A stretch of DNA of 64,000 nucleotides from Enterococcus moraviensis ATCC BAA-383 (GTDB lineage Bacteria > Bacillota > Bacilli > Lactobacillales > Enterococcaceae). A model generated the notes under the pieces. It did no database searches. It had not been told where the DNA came from and saw nothing but the letters and a program-made list of their open reading frames with translations. Location of the stretch: NCBI RefSeq assembly GCF_000407445.1, contig NZ_ASWB01000002.1, positions 372,001 through 436,000 of the forward strand, given 5' to 3'. The translations under genes and the position numbers were made by a program. Positions 51,682-63,534 of this stretch are shown here, piece after piece; the stretch's first letter is position 1; each line of letters begins with the position of its first letter.

Positions 51682-52785
51682 TTATACTATAAAAGTAAAA
51701 AATAAGATAAAGCAGAGTAAAAAAACAAAGTTTACAGCAGTAAATTGTAAAAGAAATGCGTTTGATTGCTTAGGATAATACTCTTTATATAATTTAAAAC
51801 CTATTAAATTTGCTAATGAAGCAATAATAGTTCCCAAACCTCCCACGTTAAGCCCCCAAAAAAGCGCCTGAGACTGTTCTGTAAATGGTGCAATCAAAAT
51901 AGCAGCAGGAACATTACTGATGAATTGGCTGACAAAAATACTACCAAAAAAAGTACGTGTACTGGTCGTAAATTGCTCTTTTATGAAACTGGAAAGTACT
52001 TCTACTTGAGCAAAATTTCCAACGGCAATAAAGAAAAAAATAAACGTCCATAATAATTTATAATCGATTTGTGTAAGCATATCTCTATCATAAATGGTTA
52101 GAAGAACGACAGCGGTTGGAATGACGAAATAATAAGGGATGACATTAAAAACGCCTAAAAGAATGAAGCTACCAACCATGCTTAAAAAAAATAGTTTCTT
52201 TTTGTTGATTGCTGGAACGAAATTATGTTGTGGAGGAAGTGGTCTTTTTTTTATGAACAAAAAAGAAAACATTAAAATCAGTGTTGAAGCCAAAAGTAGA
52301 ACAATCGACCACTTGAAAAAAGACAAAGTAGAAAGAGAATAATAGGAAAATAAAAACAAGTTTTGTGGATTGCCAAAAGGGAAGAAGCTACTCCCTAAGT
52401 TTGCTGCAATAATCAGTAAGACAGCACCTAAAATCTTGTTCTCCATTTTTGAAAATTTTTTGATGATCGTTAAGTAAATTGGCATCAACGTAAGAATCGC
52501 AACATCATTGGTCAAAACCATAGAACTGAAAAATGACAAGATGGTTATGTTTCGAATTAGGCTACGAGTAGTGGCAGAAAAATCAATCATCTTATCAGCT
52601 AGATAGGTTAAAATCCCTAATTTCTCCAGATTTTTTACAAAAAGCATCAAACCCAATAAACAAAAAATAACTTTAAAATCAATTGAACCAAATGAAAATT
52701 TACCAAATGCAAAACTAATCATAGCAATCACAAAGGACAGTGAAAATAATACATCCTCTGCAAAAAAAGTGTAAACTCGTTTCAT
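51682..52785 (-). CDS. SLC13/ArsB-type anion permease
   Basis: A 367-residue transporter with about ten helices and ion-transporter superfamily patterns, including MVLTNDVAILTLMPI and NLGSSFFPFGNPQNLF, and FISNVPAAILIAPF in the second repeat. These NP-type loops are typical of the SLC13/ArsB/NhaD group. The substrate (arsenite, sulfate, dicarboxylate) cannot be told; no ars genes lie near. ATG 52785 with GGAG upstream is chosen over an in-frame start 10 codons earlier. Confidence 0.85.
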   Translation of the reverse strand: MKRVYTFFAEDVLFSLSFVIAMISFAFGKFSFGSIDFKVIFCLLGLMLFVKNLEKLGILTYLADKMIDFSATTRSLIRNITILSFFSSMVLTNDVAILTLMPIYLTIIKKFSKMENKILGAVLLIIAANLGSSFFPFGNPQNLFLFSYYSLSTLSFFKWSIVLLLASTLILMFSFLFIKKRPLPPQHNFVPAINKKKLFFLSMVGSFILLGVFNVIPYYFVIPTAVVLLTIYDRDMLTQIDYKLLWTFIFFFIAVGNFAQVEVLSSFIKEQFTTSTRTFFGSIFVSQFISNVPAAILIAPFTEQSQALFWGLNVGGLGTIIASLANLIGFKLYKEYYPKQSNAFLLQFTAVNFVFLLCFILFFTFIV

Positions 52786-52857
52786 TTCACAACGCTCCTT
52801 TTGTAGTCTGTTCAAATTTACTTTAAATAGACTAAATTATCAAGTGTAAAGTAAAAA

Positions 52858-52898
52858 AAGATAGATTGCTCTGTAACAGAGACAATCCATCTTTTTTA
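52858..52898. terminator. Terminator after the amino-acid importer operon
   Basis: AAAGATAGATTGCTCTG / CAGAGACAATCCATCTTT with one or two mismatches, T run on both strands. Confidence 0.88.
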
Positions 52899-52899
52899 A

Positions 52900-53637
52900 T
52901 CAAATATTGAGTACTTTATCCAAGAAATCTTTCGTCCGTTCATTTTGCGGATTTTCAAAGATTTGCTGTGGTGAACCGTCTTCCAAGAAATTACCACCAT
53001 CGATAAACATGACACGATTTGCTACTTCTTTAGCAAATCCCATTTCATGGGTTACGATGACCATTGTCATGCCTTGTTTTGCTAGTTTTTTCATAACGTT
53101 CAGTACATCACCGACCATTTCTGGATCGAGTGCAGAAGTTGGTTCGTCGAACAACATGATGTCTGGATTCATTGCTAAGGCGCGAGCGATTGCCACGCGC
53201 TGTTTTTGTCCACCAGATAATGATTCTGGATAACTATCTTTTTTATCAGCTAAACCAACTGTATCTAAAAGTTGAATTGCTTTTTCTTCGGCTTCCTTTT
53301 TTGAAAGGCGGCCTAAATCAGTTGGTGCTAAAGTAATATTTTCCATGATTGACAAGTGAGGGAACAAATTAAAATGTTGAAATACCATGCCAATATGCTG
53401 ACGCACTTTGTTGATGTTCGTGTTTTTATCAGTTAAGTTTGCACCATCGATGATGATATCACCGCTTGTTGCTTCTTCCAGTTGGTTTAGACAACGCAGA
53501 AAGGTACTTTTACCAGAACCTGAAGGGCCGATGACACAAACAACATCGCCTTCTTGAATGGATACATTGATATCATTAAGAACGGTATTATCACCATATT
53601 TTTTTACTAGATGTTCTACTAGAATTTTTTCAGCCAT
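52900..53637 (-). CDS. glnQ: Amino-acid ABC transporter ATPase (GlnQ-like)
   Basis: A 245-residue polar amino-acid importer ATPase with Walker [13 protein letters not shown], signature [17 protein letters not shown], Walker [17 protein letters not shown] and the switch His in [14 protein letters not shown]. It lies one base after the fused binding-protein/permease gene and forms a two-gene operon with it. Glutamine or glutamate is the likely substrate by analogy with the lactococcal GlnPQ system. Confidence 0.92.
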   Translation of the reverse strand: MAEKILVEHLVKKYGDNTVLNDINVSIQEGDVVCVIGPSGSGKSTFLRCLNQLEEATSGDIIIDGANLTDKNTNINKVRQHIGMVFQHFNLFPHLSIMENITLAPTDLGRLSKKEAEEKAIQLLDTVGLADKKDSYPESLSGGQKQRVAIARALAMNPDIMLFDEPTSALDPEMVGDVLNVMKKLAKQGMTMVIVTHEMGFAKEVANRVMFIDGGNFLEDGSPQQIFENPQNERTKDFLDKVLNI

Positions 53638-53638
53638 A

Positions 53639-55795
53639 TTATTTCACCTTCTTTTCCAAAACTTTAGCTAATTTCGTCAAGGCTGTAATCAAGATCAGGT
53701 ACATCATTGCGATAACAAAGTAAACCATTGTACTTTGTAAGTTTCTAGCAACGATGATTTTCCCTGTTTGCAATAACTCGATCAAACCGATTGCAGAAAG
53801 AATCGTTGTATCTTTTAAAGAAATAACAAATTGATTGACGAATGATGGAATCATGATTTTGATTGCTTGTGGTAAAATGATTTTTTGCATTGTACGGTTA
53901 TACGAAAGACCCAAGCTACGTGAGGCTTCCATTTGGCCAACAGGTACAGCCTTGATCCCACCTCGGACAATTTCAGAAATATACGCACTTGCATTTAAAG
54001 TCAGCGTAATGATCCCCGCTAGGAAAACAGGAATGTTGAAACCTAAGATTCCTGGTAAACCGAAGTAGATAAAGAATGCTAAAACCATTAAAGGAATACC
54101 ACGGATGATATCCACATAAATCGTTGAAATTACACGTAATGTTTTTGATGGAGAAGCACTAAATAATCCGAAAAGTACACCAACGATTAATGCTAAAATA
54201 AAGGAAATCAGCGTTAATTGAATCGTCATCCATAAGCCGTTCAATAGACGTTTCCAGTTGTTTTGGATCATACCAACAAACGTTGATTCGTCTACTTTGT
54301 TTTCAGTAGAGCCGTCTTTTACATACTTTCCGATGATTTCATCGTATTCACCAGTTCGTTTTAATTCTGCTAATCCTTCATTGAACATTTGAATCAACTC
54401 TGGATTTTTTCCTTTTTTCACTGCAAAACCATATTTTCCGCCTTCTTCACGAGGAATCGGAGTAATTAATGGTTGTTTTTGAGCAACGCCGTAACCAATA
54501 ACTGGATAGTCATCCATCATTGCATCGATCTCATTGATTTCAAGAGCGCTGTATAGTGCATCTGTCGTATCTAGATATTTGATGGAGTAACCATACTTAT
54601 CTTTATTCGCTTCAAGGAAATCAGCACTTTCCGTACCAATTTTAGCGCCCACTTTTTTGTCTTTTAAGTCTTTATAAGAATGAATGTTATCATTGCCTTT
54701 TTTGACAGCAATTTGAATACCGCTATTAAAATAAGGAGTAGAGAAGTCAAATGATTTCTCACGTTCATCAGTAATCGTCATTCCAGCAATCATTGCATCC
54801 GCTTGACCTGACTCAACCGCTTGAACGGCAGAACTAAAGCCGATAAATTTAAATTCAATAGTGAAATCTTGTAATTCTGCGATTCGATTAACTAAATCAA
54901 CATCAATACCTTCATATTTACCATCAGAATTTTGAAATTCAAATGGAGCAAATGTTGAGTCACTTGCAATTACATATGTGTCTTTTTTAGGTTGAATCTT
55001 TTTCATTTTAGAATCAGTATCAGTTGTTTCAGTTCCAGTGGAAATATACTTACTGATAATTTCATCATACTTACCTGAACTTTTTAATTCTTTCAATCCA
55101 GCGTTGAATTTTTCGATCAATTCTTTGTTTTGCCCTTTTTTAACAGCAAACCCATAAGAACTACCTGTTTCTTTTTTACCCACTAATTGAAGTTTTTGCC
55201 CATTTGTAATGGCATAACCCAAAACGGGGTAGTCATCGAAGATCGCATCAGCTTCGCCATTTTCTAGTGCTTGATAAAGACCTGTTGCGTCATCAAAGTT
55301 TTTGATAGTAAAGCCATATTTTTCTTGATTTTTCTCTAAGAAAGTAGCACTTTCTGTCCCAACTTTTGCTGCTACTGTTTTTCCTTTTAAATCTTCATAA
55401 CCTTTGATTTTATCATTGCCTTTTTTGACAGCCATTTGTAACCCACTATCGAAATAAGGTTCTGAGAAATCAAATGACTTCTTGCGTTCATCGGTGATAC
55501 TCATACCAGCGATCATACCATCCACTTGTTTTGACTGCACAGCTTGTATCGCGCTGTCAAAGCCCAGTGGTTTAAGATTTACTTTAAAATCTTGATCTTT
55601 TGCGATTGCTTGAAGCAAATCTACATCGATACCAACATACTCGCCTTTAGAATCTTGGAATTCAAAAGGGGCGAAAGTCAAATCTGTTCCTATATTATAT
55701 GTTTTTTCCTCAGCTTGAGCAGTCTGCCCAAGAGTAAATGTCAGTAGACTTGCCATCATCACAATGAATGAAAGTAAAAAGTGTTTCCTTTTCAT
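53639..55795 (-). CDS. glnP: Fused substrate-binding/permease subunit with two binding domains (GlnP-like)
   Basis: A 718-residue protein: signal peptide ([19 protein letters not shown]), two tandem type-3 solute-binding domains (each with GIDVDL, PYFDSG or PYFNSG, and [11 protein letters not shown]-like or GTESADFLE motifs), then a HisM-type permease ([18 protein letters not shown], and the EAA loop region [23 protein letters not shown]). The double binding domain and length match GlnP of lactic acid bacteria, where each domain has its own affinity. ATG 55795 has AGGAGG upstream; 23 earlier in-frame codons are not used. Confidence 0.92.
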   Translation of the reverse strand: MKRKHFLLSFIVMMASLLTFTLGQTAQAEEKTYNIGTDLTFAPFEFQDSKGEYVGIDVDLLQAIAKDQDFKVNLKPLGFDSAIQAVQSKQVDGMIAGMSITDERKKSFDFSEPYFDSGLQMAVKKGNDKIKGYEDLKGKTVAAKVGTESATFLEKNQEKYGFTIKNFDDATGLYQALENGEADAIFDDYPVLGYAITNGQKLQLVGKKETGSSYGFAVKKGQNKELIEKFNAGLKELKSSGKYDEIISKYISTGTETTDTDSKMKKIQPKKDTYVIASDSTFAPFEFQNSDGKYEGIDVDLVNRIAELQDFTIEFKFIGFSSAVQAVESGQADAMIAGMTITDEREKSFDFSTPYFNSGIQIAVKKGNDNIHSYKDLKDKKVGAKIGTESADFLEANKDKYGYSIKYLDTTDALYSALEINEIDAMMDDYPVIGYGVAQKQPLITPIPREEGGKYGFAVKKGKNPELIQMFNEGLAELKRTGEYDEIIGKYVKDGSTENKVDESTFVGMIQNNWKRLLNGLWMTIQLTLISFILALIVGVLFGLFSASPSKTLRVISTIYVDIIRGIPLMVLAFFIYFGLPGILGFNIPVFLAGIITLTLNASAYISEIVRGGIKAVPVGQMEASRSLGLSYNRTMQKIILPQAIKIMIPSFVNQFVISLKDTTILSAIGLIELLQTGKIIVARNLQSTMVYFVIAMMYLILITALTKLAKVLEKKVK

Positions 55796-56050
55796 AAAAT
55801 ACCTCCTATATTTGCATATTGAATAATTATATAGTAAGAAAAGGCAAAAACACAAGTCATTCACAATGATAAACGTAAAAAAAACTCATTTCCTTACATC
55901 TTATGTTAGGAAACATTACATGTTAAGAATGGAATAAAGAAGTGATGAACAAAAAATGAAACGAATTTTACCTCTATCATAGGCAAACAAAAAATTAAAT
56001 AAAATATAAATTAGTCAAAATTGCGTATACGTAAACCATTCTAAAACTAG

Positions 56051-56071
56051 CGAAAATATGTTCGGTATGAT
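56051..56071 (+). promoter_or_regulatory. LexA (SOS) box at the uvrB promoter
   Basis: CGAAAATATGTTCG (56051-56064) differs by one base from the Gram-positive LexA consensus CGAACnnnnGTTCG. It abuts the -10-like TATGAT (56066-56071), so a bound repressor would block the promoter of uvrBA, known SOS genes. Confidence 0.85.
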
Positions 56072-56077
56072 AAAATA

Positions 56078-56167
56078 ATGACAAGAGATTCTTTTAAACA
56101 AATAGATGTAAAAATTGTTGATATTGAATTGAATCCACAATTAAATGAAGTAAGAGGAGGATGTTGA
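56078..56167 (+). CDS. Possible 29-residue leader peptide before uvrB
   Basis: ATG 56078 sits about where transcription should start and opens MTRDSFKQIDVKIVDIELNP, ending RGGC and TGA one base before the uvrB start. The last codons contain the uvrB ribosome site AGAGGAGG. It has no ribosome site of its own and would need leaderless initiation. It could be a chance frame. Confidence 0.25.
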   Translation: MTRDSFKQIDVKIVDIELNPQLNEVRGGC

Positions 56168-58162
56168 ATGATAGAAAGAGAGACCTCCAATACATTTGAC
56201 TTAGTATCAAAATATAAGCCTGATGGAGACCAACCAGAAGCAATCAAACGATTAGTTGAAGGAATCGAAGGCGGAGAAAAAGCCCAAATTTTGCTTGGTG
56301 CAACAGGAACAGGGAAGACCTTCACGATTTCTAATGTCATAAAAGAAGTCAATAAGCCAACATTGGTTATTGCTCATAATAAAACATTAGCTGGACAGCT
56401 TTATGGAGAATTTAAAGAATTCTTCCCTAATAACGCGGTCGAGTATTTTGTTAGTTATTATGATTATTATCAACCAGAAGCATATGTCCCATCCAGTGAT
56501 ACATATATAGAAAAAGATGCAAGTATCAATGACGAAATTGATAAACTACGACATTCAGCGACGAGTTCATTATTAGAACGTAATGATGTTATTGTGATCG
56601 CTTCGGTGTCATGTATTTTTGGTTTAGGAGATCCTAAAGAGTACAGCGAACAAGTTGTGTCTATTCGTGTAGGGATGGAAATGGATCGTAGTAGATTATT
56701 GACCGATTTAGTAAATATTCAGTTTGAACGGAATGACATTGATTTTCAGCGTGGCCGTTTTCGTGTACGAGGAGATGTTGTGGAAATTTTCCCAGCTTCC
56801 CGAGACGATCATGCATTAAGGGTCGAGTTTTTTGGTGATGAAATCGAGCGTATAAGAGAAGTCGATGCGCTAACTGGCGAAGTAATCGGCGAAACAGAAC
56901 ATGTGGCCATTTTTCCAGCAACTCACTTTGTGACCAATGAAGATCATATGGAACATGCGATTTCGCAAATACAAGAAGAATTGGACGCACGTTTAACCGT
57001 TTTACGTAGCGAAAATAAATTATTAGAAGCGCAACGCCTCGAACAACGGACAAATTATGATATCGAAATGATGCGAGAGATGGGCTATACATCTGGTATT
57101 GAAAATTATTCACGTCATATGGATGGTCGTTCTGAAGGAGAACCACCGTATACCTTGATTGATTTTTTTCCAGATGATTTTTTACTTGTGATTGATGAGT
57201 CCCATGTCTCAATGCCACAAATACGTGGTATGTACAACGGTGACCGTGCTAGAAAACAAATGTTGGTAGATTATGGATTCCGTTTGCCAAGCGCTTTAGA
57301 CAATCGTCCATTACGTCTTGAAGAATTTGAAGAGCATGTCCATCAAGTAGTTTATGTTTCAGCAACACCTGGACCATATGAACATGAACAAACGGATACG
57401 GTAATTCCACAAATCATTCGACCTACAGGATTGTTAGATCCATTGATCGAGGTACGTCCGATTATGGGTCAAATTGATGATTTAGTTGGCGAAATTCATG
57501 ATCGTGTAGAAAAAGATCAACGCGTATTTATTACGACCTTAACTAAAAAGATGTCTGAAGATTTAACAGACTATCTCAAAGAGTTAGGAATAAAAGTGAA
57601 ATATCTCCATAGTGACATCAAAACATTAGAGCGAACAGAGATTATTCGCGATTTACGTTTAGGTGAGTTCGATGTATTGATTGGAATCAATTTACTTCGT
57701 GAAGGGCTAGATGTGCCAGAGGTATCATTGATTGCGATTTTAGATGCAGATAAAGAAGGATTCTTGAGAAGTGAACGTTCATTGATCCAAACGATTGGAC
57801 GTGCCGCTCGTAATTCAGACGGAAGAGTTATTATGTATGCTGATAAAATCACAGATTCAATGCAAAAAGCAATGGACGAAACCGCTCGACGTCGTTCAAT
57901 CCAAGAAAAATACAATGAAGAACATGGCATCACACCAAAAACTATCATTAAAGAAATTCGTGAATTGATTTCAATTTCTAAAACCAATGAAAAAGGTGAA
58001 ACAATCAAAATTGATAAATCTTATCATGAATTGAGTCGTCAAGAAAAAGCTGATTTATTGATGAAACTAGAAAAAGAAATGCGAGATGCAGCTAAAGCAT
58101 TGGACTTTGAAACAGCAGCTACACTTAGAGATACGATTTTGGAATTAAAAGCTGCAGAATAA
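56168..58162 (+). CDS. uvrB: Excinuclease ABC subunit B
   Basis: The full-length 664-residue UvrB. Walker A GATGTGKT lies near residue 40, the beta-hairpin region is [21 protein letters not shown], helicase motifs include [11 protein letters not shown] and QTIGRAARN, and a C-terminal UVR domain (about residues 625-660) binds UvrC. It acts in nucleotide excision repair, receiving damaged DNA from UvrA and loading UvrC. The LexA-like box upstream fits SOS induction. It is followed at 31 bp by uvrA. Confidence 0.98.
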   Translation: MIERETSNTFDLVSKYKPDGDQPEAIKRLVEGIEGGEKAQILLGATGTGKTFTISNVIKEVNKPTLVIAHNKTLAGQLYGEFKEFFPNNAVEYFVSYYDYYQPEAYVPSSDTYIEKDASINDEIDKLRHSATSSLLERNDVIVIASVSCIFGLGDPKEYSEQVVSIRVGMEMDRSRLLTDLVNIQFERNDIDFQRGRFRVRGDVVEIFPASRDDHALRVEFFGDEIERIREVDALTGEVIGETEHVAIFPATHFVTNEDHMEHAISQIQEELDARLTVLRSENKLLEAQRLEQRTNYDIEMMREMGYTSGIENYSRHMDGRSEGEPPYTLIDFFPDDFLLVIDESHVSMPQIRGMYNGDRARKQMLVDYGFRLPSALDNRPLRLEEFEEHVHQVVYVSATPGPYEHEQTDTVIPQIIRPTGLLDPLIEVRPIMGQIDDLVGEIHDRVEKDQRVFITTLTKKMSEDLTDYLKELGIKVKYLHSDIKTLERTEIIRDLRLGEFDVLIGINLLREGLDVPEVSLIAILDADKEGFLRSERSLIQTIGRAARNSDGRVIMYADKITDSMQKAMDETARRRSIQEKYNEEHGITPKTIIKEIRELISISKTNEKGETIKIDKSYHELSRQEKADLLMKLEKEMRDAAKALDFETAATLRDTILELKAAE

Positions 58163-58193
58163 AAGCTGTGTTTCACAGCAAAGGAGATAAATA

Positions 58194-61010
58194 ATGGCAA
58201 ATGATAAAATCGTCATTCATGGCGCGCGCGCACATAATTTAAAAGATATAGATGTTACCATACCTCGTGACAAAATGGTTGTGGTTACTGGATTATCAGG
58301 TTCTGGAAAAAGCTCGTTAGCATTTGATACCTTATATGCAGAAGGCCAACGACGTTATGTCGAAAGTCTTTCAGCATATGCTAGACAATTTTTAGGTCAA
58401 ATGGATAAACCTGACGTGGACAGTATTGATGGATTGAGTCCAGCTATTTCTATCGATCAAAAAACAACAAGTAAAAATCCACGTTCAACAGTAGGTACGG
58501 TAACGGAAATCAATGATTATTTGAGACTTTTGTTCGCTCGGGTAGGCCATCCTATTTGTCCTAACGATGGTACTGAAATCACAAGTCAATCTGTTGAACA
58601 AATGGTAGATAAAGTATTAGAGTTACCAGAAAAATCAAAACTTCAAGTTTTAGCACCTGTAATCGTTAAGAAAAAAGGGCAGCATAAAAAAGTTTTTGAG
58701 ATGATTCAAAGAGAAGGCTACGTAAGGATGCGTGTGGATGGTGAAACTTATGATGTAACTGAAGCACCTGAACTTGAAAAAAATAAAAAGCATGATATTG
58801 CGATCGTTATTGACCGAATTGTGGTAAAAGAAGGCATTCGTTCTCGTTTATTCGATTCATTTGAAGCTGCCTTACGTTTAGCGGATGGTTATGCTTTGGT
58901 TGATGTAATTGGCGAAGAAGAAATGTTATTCAGTGAGCATTATGCGTGTCCGTACTGTGGGTTTACTGTAGGTGAGCTAGAGCCAAGATTATTCTCTTTT
59001 AATGCGCCGTTTGGAGCATGTCCTGATTGTGACGGACTTGGAATTAAATTAGAGGTCGATCGTGACTTAGTAATTCCTGATTCAACAAAGACATTACGGG
59101 AAGGTGCAATCGCACCTTGGAACCCAATTAGCTCTCAATACTATCCTCAAATGTTGGAACAAGCAGCTGAAAGCTTCAATATTGATATGGATACACCATT
59201 CATAGATCTACCAGAAGAACATCAAGAAATTATTTTAAATGGTTCAAACGGAGAACCATTCCATTTTCATTATGAAAATGATTTCGGTGGTGTTCGTGAT
59301 GTTGAGGTACCTTTTGAAGGTGTTATAACCAATATCAAACGTCGCTACCATGAAACCAATAGTGATTTCACACGTGACCAAATGCGTTTATATATGACAG
59401 AATTAACTTGTCAAACCTGTAAAGGCTATCGTTTGAATCCCCAAGCATTGTCCGTTAAAATCGACAATACGAATATTGGGCAAGTCAGTGAACTCGCGAT
59501 TAAAAATGCAGTGAAGTTTTTCGAGACTGTCACATTATCGGAACAAGAACAAATCATTGCCAAACCCATTTTGAAAGAAGTAGAAGATCGTTTAAACTTT
59601 TTAAAAAATGTAGGGCTGGATTATCTAACACTTAGTCGGGCGGCCGGAACATTATCAGGTGGAGAAGCACAGAGAATTCGTTTGGCTACTCAAATTGGAT
59701 CAAACTTATCTGGTGTATTGTACATTTTAGATGAGCCGTCGATTGGATTACATCAACGAGATAATGATCGTCTGATCGAATCACTGAAAAAAATGCGTGA
59801 TTTAGGCAATACATTGATTGTGGTTGAACATGATGAAGATACGATGCGAGCTTCTGATTATCTGATTGATGTTGGACCTGGTGCTGGTCATTTAGGTGGG
59901 GAAATCGTTGCATCAGGAACACCAGATGAAGTAGCAAAAAATCCTAACTCGTTAACGGGTCAATATCTTTCTGGTAAAAAAGTGATTCCTGTGCCTAAAG
60001 AACGCCGTACGGGCAATGGTAAAAAAATCAAAGTTACAGGTGCGACTGAAAATAATTTAAAGAATGTCACCGTTGAATTTCCATTGGGGGAATTTGTGGC
60101 AGTTACTGGAGTTTCAGGATCGGGGAAAAGTACCCTAGTTAATCAAATCTTGAAAAAAGCCTTAGCACAAAAAATCAATCGTAATTCTAATAAACCTGGT
60201 AAACATAAGAGTATTACTGGATACAAGCATATTGAAAAAATTATCGATATCGATCAAAGCCCAATCGGTCGTACTCCAAGAAGTAACCCAGCAACCTATA
60301 CAAGTGTCTTTGATGACATTCGTGACTTATTTGCAAAGACTAACGAAGCAAAAGTACGTGGATACAAAAAAGGTCGTTTTAGCTTTAACGTAAAAGGTGG
60401 TCGATGTGAAGCTTGTCGTGGAGATGGGATTATTAAAATCGAGATGCACTTTTTGCCTGATGTTTATGTTCCATGTGAAGTTTGTCATGGTAAACGATAC
60501 AATTCTGAAACACTAGAAGTTCACTATAAAGGAAAGAATATTTCTGATATCTTGGATTTAACAGTGGAAGATGCAGTAGAATTCTTTAAACATATTCCAA
60601 AAATCCATCGTAAATTAAAAACAATCGTTGATGTAGGGTTGGGGTATGTAACGTTAGGTCAGCCAGCTACTACGTTATCAGGTGGGGAAGCCCAACGGAT
60701 GAAATTAGCGAGCGAGCTCCATAAAAATTCAAACGGTAAAAATTTCTACATTTTAGATGAACCAACAACTGGCTTGCATACTGATGATATTGCGCGATTA
60801 CTACTCGTGTTAGAACGATTAGTTGAAGCTGGTAATACGGTTCTTGTTATTGAACATAACTTGGATGTGATTAAATCAGCAGATCATGTCATTGATTTAG
60901 GGCCAGAAGGTGGAGATGGTGGCGGAACGATTGTCGCAACAGGGACTCCAGAAGAAATTGCTAAAGTGAAAGAGAGTTATACAGGTAAATATCTGTCGCG
61001 TGTTTTATAA
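58194..61010 (+). CDS. uvrA: Excinuclease ABC subunit A
   Basis: The full-length 938-residue UvrA with two ABC modules: Walker [14 protein letters not shown] and [13 protein letters not shown], two LSGGEAQR signatures, and zinc modules with CPYCGFTVG...CPDC and CEACRGDG...CEVCHGKRY. It scans DNA for lesions and hands over to UvrB. AAGGAG precedes ATG 58194. A terminator (GCACGTCC/GGGACGTG with T run) lies downstream at 61189-61240. Confidence 0.98.
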   Translation: MANDKIVIHGARAHNLKDIDVTIPRDKMVVVTGLSGSGKSSLAFDTLYAEGQRRYVESLSAYARQFLGQMDKPDVDSIDGLSPAISIDQKTTSKNPRSTVGTVTEINDYLRLLFARVGHPICPNDGTEITSQSVEQMVDKVLELPEKSKLQVLAPVIVKKKGQHKKVFEMIQREGYVRMRVDGETYDVTEAPELEKNKKHDIAIVIDRIVVKEGIRSRLFDSFEAALRLADGYALVDVIGEEEMLFSEHYACPYCGFTVGELEPRLFSFNAPFGACPDCDGLGIKLEVDRDLVIPDSTKTLREGAIAPWNPISSQYYPQMLEQAAESFNIDMDTPFIDLPEEHQEIILNGSNGEPFHFHYENDFGGVRDVEVPFEGVITNIKRRYHETNSDFTRDQMRLYMTELTCQTCKGYRLNPQALSVKIDNTNIGQVSELAIKNAVKFFETVTLSEQEQIIAKPILKEVEDRLNFLKNVGLDYLTLSRAAGTLSGGEAQRIRLATQIGSNLSGVLYILDEPSIGLHQRDNDRLIESLKKMRDLGNTLIVVEHDEDTMRASDYLIDVGPGAGHLGGEIVASGTPDEVAKNPNSLTGQYLSGKKVIPVPKERRTGNGKKIKVTGATENNLKNVTVEFPLGEFVAVTGVSGSGKSTLVNQILKKALAQKINRNSNKPGKHKSITGYKHIEKIIDIDQSPIGRTPRSNPATYTSVFDDIRDLFAKTNEAKVRGYKKGRFSFNVKGGRCEACRGDGIIKIEMHFLPDVYVPCEVCHGKRYNSETLEVHYKGKNISDILDLTVEDAVEFFKHIPKIHRKLKTIVDVGLGYVTLGQPATTLSGGEAQRMKLASELHKNSNGKNFYILDEPTTGLHTDDIARLLLVLERLVEAGNTVLVIEHNLDVIKSADHVIDLGPEGGDGGGTIVATGTPEEIAKVKESYTGKYLSRVL

Positions 61011-61458
61011 ATTGGTATACTCCATTTTTGAAAGTAATTTCATTGTTTTTAAAGAAAATATGAAGTTTAAGACAAAAATGTCTAACGGCATTGATTTATT
61101 CAGATACTTGAAGTAAAATCACAATCAGATAGATATATTGTTCAACCTAATTGGTATATATCTTTCCTTCTATAAATAATCCGTTCAAAAAAGAAATGCA
61201 CGTCCTTCTATTTAAAGGGACGTGTCTTTCTTTTTTTTGTGTAAAAAAAGTATTTTTAATTGAAAAAAAATATAGTAAATTATATAATAAATAAAAATGA
61301 GAAAAAAATAATAAAAAATGCTAAAACATATGTTTTTTAATCACTTTATTTTAAAAATAGTCAAAAAAAGGAAGTATCTATACGTAAGTTGAGTGATTTT
61401 TTTTTTGAAATCATGATATTCTATACTTAACAAAAAAGTACGAAAGGATGATTTTTTC
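61011..61458. other. Intergenic region after uvrA
   Basis: It holds the terminator at about 61189-61240 (AAAGAAATGCACGTCC / GGGACGTGTCTTTC, T8) and a very AT-rich promoter-like region (61245-61440). No gene is seen. Confidence 0.55.
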
Positions 61459-61665
61459 TTGGAAAAGAGAGAAGTTAGAATTGGCGCCTATTATGTTTGC
61501 CATGGATCAAATTTTTCTTGGTTTTTTGTAGGAGAAGCTATCTCTAAAAAAGAAGATGATGTACAAGTTAGAGTTGTTAAATGCCATCCATCAGATCGTC
61601 CAGCTATAAATTGTGATGATCCGATTTTGAGTTTAGATTATTTTGATGTTATTGAAGACGCATAA
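61459..61665 (+). CDS. Small conserved-looking protein, unknown function
   Basis: A 68-residue soluble protein starting at TTG 61459 with GAAAGGATG upstream. It begins MEKREVRIGAYYVCHGSNF and contains VKCHPSDRPAINCDDP, three cysteines in all. It is acidic at the C-terminus (DYFDVIEDA). I recognise no family. It is a single-gene unit ended by a perfect hairpin at 61731-61761 (AAGAGACTAGCG/CGCTAGTCTCTT). Confidence 0.65.
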   Translation: MEKREVRIGAYYVCHGSNFSWFFVGEAISKKEDDVQVRVVKCHPSDRPAINCDDPILSLDYFDVIEDA

Positions 61666-61899
61666 TTTACCCATTATATAGAAGTAATTTAATCAGCCTA
61701 TTAAAAGACAAAAGCTGACTAATGTGAAATAAGAGACTAGCGTGAACAACGCTAGTCTCTTATTTTAGTATCAAAATGGTATCTATAAATTTATTTATTT
61801 GAAATATCGTTTTTATTGCGTTTTTTGTATGTTTAACCAGTTATATATCAATTAAATTGGATTAATATCGTGTTATTGTAATTTTGTTCAAATATTTGG

Positions 61900-61928
61900 T
61901 TGACTTCCAGTACTATAGAATGTATATT
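61900..61928 (+). promoter_or_regulatory. Promoter of the secreted YusW-like protein gene
   Basis: TTGACT (61900-61905), 17-bp spacer, TATATT (61923-61928). The predicted start leaves a leader of about 65 nt. Confidence 0.7.
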
Positions 61929-62000
61929 ACTGTTGTAAGTTAGTTATTGAGAAATAACAACTACAAAAAAAAGGAAATGAAATAGGAAAGAAAGATCATA

Positions 62001-62837
62001 ATGAAAATGACACACTTAACAAAATCATTATTAGTAGCAGGAGTAGCTTTATCAATAGGAGCAGCACCATTTGTAGGAGCAGTGTCAGCAAGTGCAGCAA
62101 CTGTAATTTCTGAAACTACATATGAAAAAATCGTTAGTTTCACAAAAGATGATTTGAAACAAGCAACAAATGTACAATTAAATGCAACTACTGTAAACAA
62201 AATGTATACTGCACTAAAACAAGCAAAAGCTTGGGAAAAATTAGGCTACAATGCAGCTGATGCTAATAAAATCGCTAAACGTTTTGCTGATAGCCAATAC
62301 CAAGCAGTTGGTATTTTAACTGATATTGCACACAACGAAGCATTATCTTTAAAAGTAGTAACAATCAATAAACCTTACTTCAGTTCTGTAAATATCGGCA
62401 CAACTGGTGAAGTAACAAATCCTGGAACAGGCGAATCTTCAACAGAAGAACCAAATACTGGAGAAACTGGCGATACAGATGAGTCAACTTCAGAATCAAA
62501 TGAAGAAAGCAACAAAGGAACTCTAAGCAAATTAGTTAAAGAAATCGATGTTGATGTTGAATACAAAAACAAAGATATTGAATTCAAATATGAAGTAAAA
62601 TCAAATGGAACTGTAAAAGCTAAATATGTTAACGAATTTACAGGTGAAAAAACTGAAGGCGCTAAAGCTCAAAAAACAATCGAAGCTGTTTTTGAAGGAT
62701 TAGATGCTAAAAACAGTAGCCAAGCTCAAATCAAAAACCATGTAATCAATAAATTGGGTGCATCTCAAAACTTCAAAAAATTTGACTTTAAAGTGAAATT
62801 TGCTGACAAATCAAAAGTTGATTTTAAAATCAAATAA
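62001..62837 (+). CDS. Secreted protein with C-terminal YusW-like domain
   Basis: A 278-residue exported protein: signal peptide (SLLVAGVALSIGAAPFVGAVSASA), an alanine-rich helical region (residues 35-120), a low-complexity linker rich in Thr, Ser, Glu and Gly (about 125-170), then a lysine-rich beta domain (VDVEYKNKDIEFKYEVK, then VDFKIK) of the YusW type. No LPXTG or membrane anchor is present. Codon use is very uniform, suggesting high expression. The function of YusW-like domains is unknown. Confidence 0.78.
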   Translation: MKMTHLTKSLLVAGVALSIGAAPFVGAVSASAATVISETTYEKIVSFTKDDLKQATNVQLNATTVNKMYTALKQAKAWEKLGYNAADANKIAKRFADSQYQAVGILTDIAHNEALSLKVVTINKPYFSSVNIGTTGEVTNPGTGESSTEEPNTGETGDTDESTSESNEESNKGTLSKLVKEIDVDVEYKNKDIEFKYEVKSNGTVKAKYVNEFTGEKTEGAKAQKTIEAVFEGLDAKNSSQAQIKNHVINKLGASQNFKKFDFKVKFADKSKVDFKIK

Positions 62838-62968
62838 TTAAGTTCAAGGGATACTTTAATTTTAGAAATTAAAGTAAACAATGCATCTTGTATGGCATAT
62901 CATCAAAAGTAATGAGAATACAATTCAGTCTAGTCAAAAATATAGCGTTATATTTTTGATGAAATCTT

Positions 62969-63013
62969 AGTGGATGATACAAAACAGTTTACGTTTTGTA
63001 TCATCCACTTTTT
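62969..63013 (+). terminator. Rho-independent terminator-like hairpin
   Basis: GTGGATGATACAAAACA / GTTTTGTATCATCCAC stem followed by TTTTTCG. It lies about 130 bp after the gene, with a shorter hairpin (TTTAATTTTAGAAATTAAA) before it at 62852-62870. Confidence 0.8.
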
Positions 63014-63201
63014 CGTATAAGTAACTAGAAAAAAGTGACGTTCATTCGATAGAAGTTTGAAAATACTTGCTAATAAAGTACGATCTAAGCAACTCTCTTT
63101 CTTTTATAGAATATAAGCTCTTTCACTTATAATAAAAATAAGTTAAACTAAGCAGTAGAGTTCAAAAAGAAATCGTAACATTGGGAAGGCGGCAATCTGA
63201 G

Positions 63202-63534
63202 TTGGGGAAAACTAATCAGTTTAAAAAAGGTGTTTTAGAGCTGTGTGTGCTGTACCTATTACAGAATAGAGATCGTTATGGCTATGAGTTAACACAAAAA
63301 GTGGATAAATATATTTCATTGACAGAAGGTGCATTGTATCCAATTTTAAGAAGGTTGGTCAAAGAAGGATACTGTGAAACCTATTTAAAAGAGTCTTCCA
63401 ATGGCCCCGCAAGAAAATACTATAAAATCACAAGTGAGGGTAGGGAATATTTAACTGATTTAGAGTCAGAGTGGACTATTTTTGTGAAAAATGTATCGTT
63501 GATAAAAATGGAGGAAGATAATGAAGAGGATTGA
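63202..63534 (+). CDS. PadR-family transcriptional regulator
   Basis: A 110-residue PadR protein: winged helix with KGVLELCVLYLLQNRDRYGYEL, LTEGALYPILRRLVKEGY (recognition helix) and PARKYYKITSEGREYL, with the short C-terminal helix of the PadR-s2 type. TTG 63202, nine bases after AAGGCGG, is preferred over TTG 63181, which has no ribosome site. It overlaps a DUF1700 gene by 14 bp. PadR/DUF1700 pairs usually respond to envelope stress or small molecules, with PadR repressing its own operon. Confidence 0.88.
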   Translation: MGKTNQFKKGVLELCVLYLLQNRDRYGYELTQKVDKYISLTEGALYPILRRLVKEGYCETYLKESSNGPARKYYKITSEGREYLTDLESEWTIFVKNVSLIKMEEDNEED

